Positions 46,320 through 57,676 of a stretch of 64,000 nt of DNA are shown piece after piece. Numbering within the stretch: position 1 is the first letter of the stretch; every line of letters starts with the position of its first letter. This DNA comes from Zizania palustris (Eukaryota > Streptophyta > Magnoliopsida > Poales > Poaceae). The notes beneath the pieces are model-generated. The model worked only from the letters and a program-made list of their open reading frames with translations. It did no database searches and had not been told where the DNA came from. The stretch is from assembly GCA_019279435.1 (NCBI GenBank), contig JAAALK010000287.1:14570162-14634161 (forward strand), given 5' to 3'. Made by a program: the position numbers and the translations under genes.

Positions 46320-47340
46320 ACACTCCCCCTTGATCAATTTACCTCTAATTATGATGTAAACTTTATCTTGAATCATTTTGAAATTCTATCACGAAAAATC
46401 CTCTAAAAACTGGATGATATAACTAATTTCTTGTATTGGTATTATCTCGTCAAAAACCTATTATAAGAAACTCGAGAGAAAACTCATGAGAGAAAAAATA
46501 CAATATTTTTGGTTATATATACTCCTTCTGATTCTTGCAAATCCTTTAATCGTTGCATACCAATTCCATGAACCTATTTCTGAAATGTTGAACTCGGCAA
46601 GAATTTTGTGAATAAGTCTGCGGGGTTATTACATAATTTGGTTTGTAAGATTTTTAACTCTCTACTTTGCTGAAGCTCATGAGGATAAAATAATTTTGGT
46701 GCAATTTGCTTTGTAATATTGTTTTTGATATAACATGTTTACATATGTGTAACACAAGCAACATTATCTTCGTAGATAATAGTTGAGGATTTAATAGAAC
46801 CCTTACCACACGATTGTTATATGTGGTTTATCGTTCTTCCGAGCCATGCACATTCTCTTGATGCTTCATACATGGCTATTATTTCAGAATGATTGGTGGA
46901 AGTTGTCACTAATGTTTATTTAGAAGACTTCTATAAGATGGTCGTTCCACTATATAGAAATACAAACTCGTTTATAATCTGACATTGTGAGGATCAGATA
47001 TGTAGCCAGCATCAGTGTATCCAATCATATTGTGGTCTTGGTTTCCTTAGAAACTGAAGTGTAGACATAAATCTTTCGTACCTTGGAGATATCGAAGGAA
47101 TTGCTTAACCCCCATCCAATGATGTTTAGTTGGAGAAGAGTTATGTCTTGCTAATAGATTTACAGCAAATACAATATCAGGCCTAATGCAGTTTGCTAAA
47201 TACATTAATGCTTCAATGGCACTAAGATATGAGTATTCAGAACCCAGTATCTCTTCTCCATCTTCATTTGGTTTAAATGGATCTTTCTCTACGTCTAGGA
47301 ATCGAACCACCATATAGTGTTACAAAGTCATTTTATAATA
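46320..47340 (-). pseudogene. Ty1/Copia pol remnant
   Basis: The best segment (47047-47313) encodes SEYSYLSAIEALMYLANCIR, then PDIVFAVNLLARHNSSPTKH and FLRYLQGTKDLCLHF, a Copia RT/RNase H block. The sequence below it continues as decayed RNase H with many breaks, and CTCCCCCTTGATCAATTT at 46323 looks like a purine tract on the minus strand. No LTR was identified. Confidence 0.75.
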
Positions 47341-48289
47341 TATCAAGCCTTAAAGCTATTACCCTACGGGTTTGTACATAGAAATAGGGCTCACTATACT
47401 TGCGCCATCTTATTCGTTTTTATTGGCTTTTGTCACTCTCAATAATATTTGTCATCATTGATTGTCTTCGCCATCGTCGATGACCTCCTTCATTGTTATT
47501 GATTGTCTTTGCTTGTACCAATGGCCTCCATCTGATGTTGGTGGAAAGGGTCTATAATTTAGTTCCAACATAAACAAAGGATGTGGCTATATAAGAGCAT
47601 CCACAATGGTTGTCGCAAATAGCTAACTGATGTGGAGCTGAGAGAAGAATAAAAATAATAATTTATCTCACTACTAGTACTTGGTCCTAAACGTAATACA
47701 CTCAGTTTCTTGGAATACGTGAAATCTCCTATCTATTAGTTCGTCGCTAGTTATTCTCTTTTTCCCCACATTTTCTATCTACGTAGGAAAGAGAGTGAAT
47801 CTAACTAGTAAAATAGCTTACCATTTGAGATGCTTAAGGTGACTTCAAAAAACTTAAATGTCAGTCAAATATCTCTCATTTAATGCAAATCAAAAGACCA
47901 GCTAGCCCCCTTATTGAACCAAACAAGTAATGGATAAAGCTAGTTTTTTATACCTGTAATAATTTTTTTAATAGTATAAAGTGAAAACTAATCCATAGAT
48001 TTCATAGTCTTATGGTTTACACTATCCAATCCCTTCAGCGTACTATATGAGCTTATTATATTTAATTTTAACCAAGACATAGAATTATTATAAAATTATT
48101 TTACTGCACATATATATATATTAGATATATTAAAAGTAGCTCTGATTTCAAGCTCCCAGGAGAGTCCACGTCGACATCTTTGCAAAAAAACCTTTCATTC
48201 TTGTGAAATTTCTCCAATTTTGTGTCCATGCTGTTTTGCAGAAATGCCTTTCTGAATTAGCCCCCTGCAGAAGTAATCGGCTGGGGAAA
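47341..48289. other. Intergenic with a MITE-like segment
   Basis: About 47603-47842 starts GAGCATCCACAATGG and ends CCATTTGAGATGCTTA (complement TAAGCATCTCAAATGG), imperfect inverted ends of a grass MITE. The remainder is AT-rich without coding signal. Confidence 0.5.
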
Positions 48290-48680
48290 ACAAAGCATCG
48301 GGGAAAACAAAGCGTCGGGGAAGGAACAACCCCAAGCCCCCAACTCGCCAGAGGTAAGGGTTTCTCTGCGACCCGCCTTATCTGAACCCTGAAATGCCGA
48401 ATCCGCCGGCTTCCCGTGCAGATTTCGCCACTGGCCCGCTAGATCTATTTGATTCCCACCCCGATCTACTTTGACTTGGCGCTCGCGTCGTCGGATTCGG
48501 CTCCTTGTGCAAGGTTTTCGCCGGTGGTCACGTTCGAGCAGAGCAGAAGCGGAAGCGGGGAGATGGTGGGGAAGGGAGGGAAGGCCTTGCTCGCGGCGAG
48601 GACGATGGCTGCCAAGTCGGCGGAGAAGGACAACGGGGAGAAGGCTGCCGTGTCCTTCTCGTCCCGTGTCGGTCTTCAGG
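48290..48680 (+). pseudogene. H2A.Z 5' UTR and first exon, isolated fragment
   Basis: From the ATG at 48563, 39 codons read MVGKGGKALLAARTMAAKSA and end with SSRVGLQ at 48679, right before a GT donor. This is the conserved N-terminal tail and first exon of plant H2A.Z, which replaces H2A near promoters. Changes at normally invariant places (R to F and A to V in the SRSSRAG region) suggest relaxed constraint. The upstream UTR has its own intron-like piece (about 48353-48420, GTAAGGG...CGTGCAG). No histone-fold exon follows in the next kilobase, so this is a duplicated or captured gene start. Confidence 0.85.
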
Positions 48681-49317
48681 TCAGCTCTAGGTTCCTCGTC
48701 CCGTGCGTGCTGTGGATTTATTTTATGCTTTTCCTAGGCTCGCTACTGCATCCCCGGATTTTTTAGGTTTGTGGTTTGCATCGAAACTGATTTAGATTTG
48801 TTGAGTTTTTCCTATGCAGTCCTTGGCGGCTTGGCCGCTGTACCCACCGACGGTCGGCGGTGGCCTTCCTTCTGTGCGTTCCTCTCTGTTTCTTCGTGGT
48901 GGAGGTACGTTTTTCCTGCTGGGTGGGGTCGTGCTGTGCATTGGGGGATGTGCGGAGGCACTGTTGGGTGCCTAGACCGCATTGACGGTCAGTGCACCTT
49001 TGACCATGGTAAAGTTAATCTTACCTGTGTTGGGTGTTTTACTGTGCTACCTACCTCCTTTGGTAAACTGAATTGAGGAGATATATAAGCCGTGTACTGT
49101 GGTGACCTCTCTCTTTCCCCCTTGCATTCGCTACCTCGAGCACATCGTGAGTACCTGAACACACTTTCTACATAGTTTATATGTTCTTGCTTTTTATGCT
49201 TAGTGTAATCTTGTTTATTGACTTTGTGTGTTTATATGCTTATGGTTCATAGCTATATATGTTTCTGGTTGGTTGCAAGTTTTGTAACAGATGGCTGTGA
49301 TTAGGTTGTGTCCATTT
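48681..49317. other. Downstream of the H2A.Z fragment
   Basis: No coding similarity that I recognise. It may be the first intron of the duplicated histone gene followed by unrelated DNA. The CACTA element starts at 49318. Confidence 0.4.
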
Positions 49318-49730
49318 CACTACTAGAAAACACCCCCTGTAGCTACGTCAGAATTAGGGTCTAGACACGCTTTATTTCATCTCTATGTCAATATAGACAC
49401 GCTTTCATAAAGCGTGTTAGAAGCGTCTTCGTACGTACCGCGTCAGACCTTGTAGAGATGAATTATTTATGCGTTGCTATGAAAGAAAGAGACAGTCTAT
49501 AAACACGTTATTTGCATATCTATAAAGTTAGATACAATTTAGTAGACACACGTATAAAACGTCTGTAGTGATGTAGTTACGTAGCATTGTGACATTTCAT
49601 TCATGTTAATAAATGTAGATACAATTTATAGATACATATACAAATTATGTCTAATAATATAGATGCGTTTTATAAGGATGCCTTATTGCGCAGTAATAAG
49701 TATAGAGACGAATTTGTAGAGGGCGGAACG

Positions 49731-49869
49731 TGACGTGGCAGATGATGTGGCACGTGACGTGGCACATGACGTGGAAGATGACGTGGCAGATGATGTGGCA
49801 AATTACGTGGAAGATGACATGACGATTGACATGGCACGTGACATGGCGGATGATATGGCAGGTGACACG
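49731..49869. repeat. 12-bp minisatellite near the CACTA left end
   Basis: About a dozen degenerate units of the type GATGACGTGGCA (GTGACGTGGCAC, GATGATGTGGCA, GATGACATGGCG). Because the unit is a multiple of three it gives an open frame DVADDVAxDVEDD, which is a by-product of the repeat. The units lie among sub-terminal TAGACACG words. Confidence 0.85.
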
Positions 49870-51476
49870 TTTTGTATTAACACCACAATGTGTGTTAACA
49901 AATGTAGAAACAATATCATAGATACATTATAATTATGCGTCTACGGATATAGACATGTTTAGTAGTTACATCACATTGTGTATTAAAAATTATAGAGACG
50001 GTTTATAGATACATATATTTTCATGTGTACTAATATATAATGATTTTTTATTTGCATACATAATTGTAATATATATTTATATTTTATTATCAGATAATGT
50101 TTTATAAATAAATGATCTATTGGAAATAATTGACCAACAATTATTTGCTTCACCAAAAATATGGACCAATCAGAATACACAGACTACATATTGAAGTCAA
50201 TCATTATTGCATTCCCTTGATCAGTATCAAGCCAATAAGGAAAAGTTGCTAACAATTTCATTTCATTTGACAACTCTGTATCATAAACTTGAATCTTTGT
50301 AATACATTTGCATAAATATTGTAAGAAAGCAATGCACATCATGGCAAATACAAATTTGGTACATGTATTTGCACGGGATGGCATTATTCATGCAAAAGCC
50401 TGTCCAAACTGAACATATGTTTAACTCTTGTTCAACAAAACTTCAGCATCATGGTCACCAGGAGTGTTGGCTCATCATTTCAGTGTGAATCTTTTCCTTG
50501 TAAACCACATGGCTTCAGGTTCTTGTACATAGCAAATTTCTCCTTTAGCTGCACTCGAGGACATCACAGATTGTACCCTAGAAATAATTGGCACAAAATC
50601 ATCTATGACCTGAAAAATTATTAATATGTGTTAGTATATAACCCATGCCATAAATCATATGTAGGGGGATGCAAAGTGGAAGTCGAAATGAAGTATCTTT
50701 CAGATATCAACATATTTTAGGGGAAAAGAAACATTGAATTTGCAGGTGTACTAATAGCAGCAACATCAATTGTCTTACCTAGCAAATAACCATAAATTGA
50801 ACTGGAGCCAATTCAGGATAGGATGAAATGCAGCAAAGAAACTTATACATATGAGTGTTTCAGAGAATGAGTTTATCAAAAAACTGTAGTGAGGCCTAAC
50901 AAATAAGCGGTGATAAATAAACATAATCTGATGAAGTTATATGGACAAATTTCAATTATTCAAGCACAACAGAGAAAGGAAGCTAATAACATAATATAAG
51001 TAAATTGGTGATCAACATGAAATTAAATGGCAGGAAGACAAGAATGGTAAAGAAAAAACTAACCATTGAAACATTAGTCCTCTTGTCCACACCTTTCCAT
51101 GAACGGTGCCAAGTGCATGGTACACTATATGTAGGTCAATGGCCATAATATGAAACCAAAAAAGCGAGCAAAGCAGATTTTCTATTTGGATAATAATTTG
51201 CAAATAAATGATATGATGAGTACTTTGAACCAACTAGTGCAGTAATTAAGTTATTGTGAACAAGACTATTGCCTTGCTAAAGAAACATAAAAATAGTGAC
51301 TATCACACAAATATTTCTAAATTTATTTCACTAACAAATATAAACTATGCTTCATTGTCCATTCTTGCTGGTCTCCATTGTAATTTTCTTCACCTGCAAT
51401 GGGGCATGAGGTTAGATGAATACCACAAGTTGAAGATATTACGGAATTGAAGGTTTATTCTTTAAAAAAATCTTAC
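49870..51476. other. CACTA interior, 3' side of the Ptta gene
   Basis: Further sub-terminal words to about 50000, then AT-rich sequence that may hold 3' UTR or last small exons of the minus-strand gene. I cannot support additional exons. Confidence 0.4.
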
Positions 51477-54135
51477 ATGTGAACGGGGCCAAGGTATAGT
51501 ATAGCCAATAGCATCTACTAGTTTACGAATCTCAAAAATAGGTCTAGGTATAAGCTCATCTCCTTTATTTCTAACATCAACGTTTTCAAGACCTTCAACA
51601 TAAACCCCAACGTATTCCTTTCCAAGCATGGTTCCTCCAATCTCTCGTTTGCAATCAGTTGTCACCAACCGCGCTTTGGCCACAATTCTTCCTTTGTTTC
51701 TTAGGGAAATAAGATAGATTGGAGAACGGCTCTACCATTTTGCAAAACAAGAAGGTAAGATTTTGTAATTTAAATAATTTTATTACAAAAGAAACAAGCA
51801 GAATAGAAGCATACCGAATCAGATTGGCTCAAACTAAGGGCTTTAACTCTTCGAGTCCTCTAGAATAAACATAACTTATATTAGTCATAATACATCATCA
51901 GTAAAATAAGTTCAGCCAATATAGATTAACATTGCAATGTTAGTCTAGACATACCATGTTTGTCAATATGGGATCTTGGGAAATATTTGTGGCTGCATTA
52001 ACATAGTTACCTTCATGAACAGAACTATGAATTTGTTCCTCCTGTAGTAAACAAGAGCCAAACAAGGAACATAACACAATACTTATAAGCATGTTCAAAT
52101 GTTGGGAATTAAATTACATAATTACTGTGAGATTTAGTTTGCATGATGTACTACATACCGTTGCAACCACATGGTCAGTAGGTAAAGGCATACGGTCTTC
52201 GGTGGATGTATCGTGCTGCAAAGTATAATAAACCATATTACATAATCCATTAGTATAAACTTTAATAGTAATGATGTAGATGAGTACACATGACAGAAAG
52301 TAGGTGATGTATTACCTGCACTTCATTTGTCGGAGAGTGCACATTACCAATTGTGTGTGCATCGCTGTCATGAGTATGAATTTCTGGTTCTACAGGTTCA
52401 TCCTTGAAAAAAAACAAGTAAGAGAAGGAGGGCTTACTTGTAATCACTGCTATCAATGAGAAAAAATATGTAGTTGCCATTCTGAAAAAGAAACAAATGC
52501 TTACTTCATCATCATGTAGATTGGCTACCATTTCTTTTATGAAATCCTCTTCAGGAAACTTTTTTATCATGAAACCAAGCCAGTGCTTCATGAAACCACC
52601 CATGTGTTTCATCTTATTCTCCATTTCATTTAGTTTATCTTGGTACCTTCTTTCTTCCACAGTTTGAGTGACAAAAGTTAGACCTTGGGACACTCGAACT
52701 TCACTCCAATACTTATCATCATAGTACCCTCGTGCTTTTAACTCCTTAGCAACTATCCCATTGAAGACCTCATTAAAATCTTGCGCTGAAAGATTACCAT
52801 TGTTCATTTGTTGCCTTTTTTCTAATTCCTTATATGATGCGTTCTATAGAAATAAAAACAGTGCGAGGTCAAAAAATGGTAAACAGAAATTCAGATCGAA
52901 CATAAATGCTTAGGATCATAAAATGTACCATTAGTGCATCCACTTTGTGAGTAGTGAATCTGCCATTCTTTTTCTTGTGAGCAGCCTCCCATAATTCAAG
53001 CCTATTAATCTTCCTGCACAACATACAAAAGTGGGGCTCATTACAGATCTGAATTAGATGAATGTGAATACAAGAAGTAACTTGGGATGAATATATCCCA
53101 CCATCTCTTTTTAAGCCTAGCATGGCTTTTTCTCCCAGATGTGTGTGTATTTTTCTGTTCTTTTGCGATCCTAGAGTTTATCGCACATACTTTCTGCAAA
53201 TAAAAGAGTGATGAAGTGATGTTACACTCGTTACTTTCATCATGCATATAAATGATGAATAAAAGGGTCGTACCTTATGTGGTTCTCGGCACCAAAATCC
53301 AACAAGGGCTTTCCATTGAAGTTCATTCACTTTGCTTGGTTTCCCATTTATGATTTCATCTAGAGATCTCTCTTCACGGTTGTAATATTGTTTCTTCAAC
53401 TTTGATTTGTAGGATCGCCACCTATTGTTAACAGTCCTTAGCACCCAGTCCCTTGTAAGATTTAGCGTTTGGCGGGGGAACTGAAAGTTTTCCTATAAAA
53501 AGTAGAGGTAGTTGTTACTAGATGGATGGAAATTGAGGTACTTTTGATTGAACTAGCTAGGAACATTAATTTTACCTCCACATCTTTGATTATCTGTTGC
53601 TTGTGAGTATTGAACATAGCATTGTCCCATCTTTCAATGTGTAAAGGCGCTAATGATGGTTTTTCTGCTATTTGTCCAAGGTATTGTCCAAGAATAGAGG
53701 CTGACCTTTCATTTGGGACACCATTTTCATCAGTCCCTACCATAACCTTTCCTCCTTGTAAATCCACTAAATTTGAAACTCTGAACTCCCCTACAACTTG
53801 TCTAACATCTCCATTTGGCCCTACATATAGGAAATAGATTATGTTGACACTGAATTTGGATATGCAATAAAAACATGAAACTCACATATTATATTTATTG
53901 GGGTTCGCGGATGTTGGCTTGGGAGCCGCGCTAATAAGCCATCAACATTAGGAGGACTTTGCAATGTTTCGTCGTTGCCATGCTCTGGTAAGTTGGAGTG
54001 GCCATTCTCATAGTCCGCTAAGTTATCCTACTCATTCTCACACTCCGCTAAGTTATCCTGCCCATTCTCAATAGGTTCTGCCTCCTCTTCTTGTTGGAGG
54101 TTCAAGTTCCTTAACCGTCGAAGTGGTCTTACCAT
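51477..54135 (-). pseudogene. Ptta/En/Spm-type CACTA accessory protein, about 9-10 exons, one stop
   Basis: The start ATG at 54133-54135 opens an exon with MVRPLRRLRNLNLQQEEEAE, then an 11-residue repeat (ENGQDNLAE, ENE-stop-DNLAD, ENGHSNLPE). Later exons encode DLQGGKVMVGTDENGVPN; VLRTVNNRWRSYKSKLKKQY with ELQWKALVGFWC; INSRIAKEQKNTHTSGRKSH; KINRLELWEAAHKKKNGRFT; and VNASYKELEKRQQ to LHDDE. The C-terminus reads PRPIFEIRKLVDAIGYTIPW. The sequence NxxNRxxxKxxLKxxY plus WxxxLVxFW and HxxGRKSxA is diagnostic of the plant Ptta/En/Spm transposase family, DNA-binding factors for the sub-terminal repeats. TAG at 54028-54030 is the only clear break, so a recent loss is likely. Confidence 0.8.
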
Positions 54136-55161
54136 GATTTGATCTGAAGTTACAAAGATTTAAGTCATCAAGTTATTGTGATTGCTATCAGCATTCAACT
54201 ACCTCTAAAAACACAAATTAAAATTTCATGATCAATTCACCCAACGCACCTCTAAAAACACAGATTCAAATTTCAATTCAACACAGTGCGCAGAATGATA
54301 TTCTCAAGATGGCAAAACCCAAAACAGTTGTAGTTCAACCTTTTAGATCATACCTAACAACACATTCACACAGTAGTGACCCAAACAAGAGAGACAACCT
54401 TGAACTAGTACACTTTTACTCAAAATCAAATTAGAATTAAGCTAACCTTGAAAGCCTATCAGTAATCTAAACAGATTCAGGACATACAACACTAGAATCA
54501 GAACCCTGATCAAAATCTGGATTCAGCAACTTCAAATTGGAACACAAATCATCAATCAGCAGATAGCTCCAGCAGGATTTTGAAACAGAACAGAATACCA
54601 GTCTGATTCCTCCAAATATTTCAGAACAGATGCAATCAAGATTTGCTAATGTACCAGCAAGAGATACTCATCTTCTACAAACTCTCAGCAGTACAGCACA
54701 TATGATTTCATGAAAGATTACATGTCGAAGGTATTAAATTTCTTGGAACCCTAATTCAATGTCATATCTGAACTCATGGCGCGCGACGATAAGTAGTAAA
54801 TCGATAAGCAGGCCAGAGATTGGGACGAAGGCATGGCAATACTTGGAGCAGAGATGGTGACGACGAGAACTTGAGGATGCCGACGAGCAGGTGTGGCTCT
54901 GCGGTTGCCGGCGCCCGAGCGGTAAAAGGAGAATTGGATGTATAGCAGGAGAGGTAAAAGGAGAATTGGATGTATAGCAGGTACGGTTGCCGTGCGGTTG
55001 CGAGGTTTCCGGGTGTTGAATAAGGCAAGGATTTCAATGTATAGGAGGTAAAAATGTTTGGCGCGCAACCTGGCGCCAAAAAATTTCGGTATTGTATTCG
55101 TTACTAGCACAAAACACAATTGCATGTGCAAAATTATCAAGAATTAACAGTAGCACTCATG
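54136..55161. other. Upstream region of the Ptta gene
   Basis: AT-rich, non-coding, with a direct repeat of about 30 bp (GGTAAAAGGAGAATTGGATG) at about 54920 and 54953. It would hold the promoter of the minus-strand gene; no clear TATA box was chosen. Confidence 0.45.
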
Positions 55162-55216
55162 GATGTAGGCGCTGGTTGGTAAGATGGCAACCCAGGTTCG
55201 ATCCCTGGAGTCACCA
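55162..55216 (+). other. tRNA-like 3' half (T-arm and CCA), possibly a SINE
   Basis: CCAGG-TTCGATC-CCTGG forms a perfect 5-bp T-stem with a 7-base loop, followed by AGTCACCA. Upstream GGTTGGTAAGATGGCAAC is D-arm-like. No matching 5' acceptor strand is present, so this is not a working tRNA gene. A tRNA-derived SINE or tRNA pseudogene is likely. Confidence 0.5.
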
Positions 55217-55332
55217 TATTTTTAGTTTGTTTTTTAAATATGTTTCTATCGTTCAATACAAATTTAAAATCAAGTATTTCATCTTAACAAACATTACTCA
55301 AATTTTGTTCCTATTTTTAGACTTTATAAAGT

Positions 55333-56540
55333 TATAGAACATAGTTTTTTTTCAAAAAAATGGGCACAAAAACATGAATATGATTATTCTATAATTTTGG
55401 CACATAGTTTGAGGTATTTGTAGTTCAAATTTGACATATTTCGATATAAATCGTAGGAACACGACTAATGTGTTCAAAATAGCAAATTAAATGGTTATAC
55501 AAAATTACAAACATTTTATGTGGAAGTAGATAAGTTGTACTTTGATTATAAAAAAATTAAGGGTTAATTTTTTCCGTGCCATTACAATTTTTACGGTTTG
55601 CTAATATGCCATCGGTGTGTCACTGACAGATGGGGGCCGCCACAGTCACTGACAGTGGCATATAGTCAATTTCTGAAAATTATAATGGCATGTGAGTAAT
55701 TTTCCCAAAAAAATTAAAGTTGAAATGACTGTTTGATCATAAATTTTCTTTCGACTCGAACCTATTCCTTTTGAAAACTATAATTCAATTCCTGTCATGA
55801 GAAGGTCGAGTTTCTTAACATCCTATGTCACAACTTCGTTGAAACATTTTCAAATTTTTTATCGTAGAATGTACGTATAATATAATAGCACCATGAAAAA
55901 TCTCGTATTTTTCAGACTTTATTTGATTTTCTTAGAATTTAAGAACCCTTAACCTCCGCATTACCGATCGAGTTTCACAACATAGTTTTTCAGAAAAACT
56001 TCGAATTTAGTGTATGGGAACAAAAAATTTGACATATTTCGATATAAATCGTAGGAACACGACTAATGTGTTCAAAATAGCAAATTAAATGGTTATACAA
56101 AATTACAAACATTTTATGTGGAAGGAGATAAGTTGTACTTTGATTATAAAAAATTAAAGTTGAAATGACTGTTTGATCATAAATTTGCTTTCGACCCGAA
56201 CCTATTCCTTTTGAAAACTGTAATTCAATTCCTGTCATGAGAAGGTCGAGTTTCTTAACATCCTATGTCACAACTTCGTTGAAACATTTTCAATTTTTTA
56301 TCGTAGAATGTACGTATAATATAATAGCACCATGAAAAATCTCGTATTTTTCAGACTTTATTTGATTTTCTTAGAATTTAAGAACCCTTAACCTCCGCAT
56401 TACCGATCGAGTTTCACAACATAGTTTTTCAGAAAAACTTCGAATTTAGTGTATGGGAACAAAAAATTTGACATATTTCGATATAAATCGTAGGAACACG
56501 ACTAATGTGTTCAAAATAGCAAATTAAATGGTTATACAAA
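55333..56540. repeat. AT-rich tandem module, about 438 bp period
   Basis: TTTGACATATTTCGATATAA begins units at about 55433, 56028 and 56466. The last two are 438 bp apart and nearly identical; the first unit is longer because a MITE sits inside it. Shared words with 7861-9205 and 29880-31560 include ACTTTATTTGATTTTCT and CGCATTACCGATCGAGT. Confidence 0.88.
55562..55706. mobile_element. Mutator-like MITE inside the AT-rich repeat
   Basis: 145-bp copy of the MITE at 32932-33077, with GCCACAGTCACTGACAGTGG in its centre. The flanks AAAAAAATTAA on both sides are a duplication of about 9-11 bp; the other repeat units show the empty site near 56147, confirming insertion into one unit only. Confidence 0.9.
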
Positions 56541-57018
56541 ATTACAAACATTTTGATATTGTAAAGTTGCATTTGCACCAGAAAAGTTGGTATTTTGTAT
56601 CTGAAGATAGTGGTTGCCTTGTGGTCAAATTAACTGATGAAACCAGCATATACAACATGATAACGAAATTTTTGCAAATTTGCATTTGCACCAGAAAAGT
56701 TGGAATTTTGCTCAGATTAACTGAAGATGATAGCATGACAGAAGCATACAGTCTGATCAGTCAAATTAAGTAAAGATACCACATGCAGTCAATTAGATGT
56801 GCCATTAGTAATTCTTACATATATGATGCAGCCATCAGTCATTAGTTCATTAGTTCAACCACCAACCTAACAAAAGGTACCAGCGATCTATCGATAACAA
56901 CATCCATCATTAAGTAACCAAAAGATACGATCGATCATGAACAACAACAACCACACCTAACTAAACAAAAGATGACAACATCCACCACCACTAACTAACT
57001 ATCACGTCATTGTCTATG
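56541..57018. other. Non-coding CACTA interior
   Basis: Two copies of GCATTTGCACCAGAAAAGTT (about 56568 and 56682) and an A/C-rich stretch with ACAACAACCACACC-like words. No gene. Confidence 0.45.
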
Positions 57019-57676
57019 TCATTTAGAACACATCTTGTCGATCACTATGTCAAGTTTGTCCATCATTACGTCCAGCTTCTCGATCACGCAGTCTAGTTGT
57101 ACAAGCATTAGGTCTAGATAGTCCTGCATGATTGCAAGAAGATATAAACATTGAAACTCAGATAAGTAACTCATAAATAAAATATTAAATATACTATGAA
57201 TGCACACTGATATAGCAATGTAAAATAACTGAAGTATCAGAAGTTCTTGCCTCAACACTCATCTTGCTGCCACTTGCCTCAACAGTTTTTCCTTTGCCAC
57301 CAATTCCGTCTGCAGTTTTTCCTTTGCCACCACTTCTGTCTACAGTTTTTCCCATGGCATGACTCGCCTCAACAGTTTGCCCTTTGGCACAACTTGCCTC
57401 TACAGTTTGCCCTTTACCTTGATGCGGTATATCGTCGTCCGAGTCCGAGTCCAACTGAAGAACCACATGCTTCCTTTTGGAGGTTGGCGCGCAATCGCAA
57501 GAGCGGCCTTCTACCTTAACCTTACCACACTGGCAGACCTCACAGACCCCGCTTGATGTAGTAGATGACCCAGTGTTCTGTTCACTCTTTGGAACCACAT
57601 ACTTTTTTTCGAGTTTTGTATGACGCCGGAACCTCCCCAATTTGTCCCTCTTCAACTCTTTGTTAGGAGGACCCAT
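57019..57676 (-). CDS. Small two-exon CACTA-associated gene, Cys-rich and repeat-bearing
   Basis: Not recognised as a named family. Exon 1 (57676 to 57252) begins MGPPNKELKRDKLGRFRRHT, has a Cys cluster (CEVCQCGKVKVEGRSCDC) that might bind metal, a basic patch (SKRKH), an acidic run (DSDSDDD), and five or six copies of a 9-10-residue unit (GKGQTVEAS, GKTVDRSGGK, GKTADGIGGK). Exon 2 (57123 to 57019) encodes a heptad-like helix, LDLMLVQLDCVIEKLDVMMD then KLDIVIDKMCSK and a stop. The proposed intron starts GC (GAG|GCAAG) and ends CAG, a GC-AG intron. The nuclear-looking composition and coiled end suggest DNA or protein binding; this is inference. Confidence 0.5.

Noticed and set aside
49735..49932. 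Reading frame MADDVARDVAHDVEDD
   Set aside because: It is a by-product of a 12-bp tandem repeat with no stop in that frame.
55162..55216. Functional tRNA gene
   Set aside because: The T-arm is perfect but there is no paired acceptor stem and the anticodon arm is not evident.
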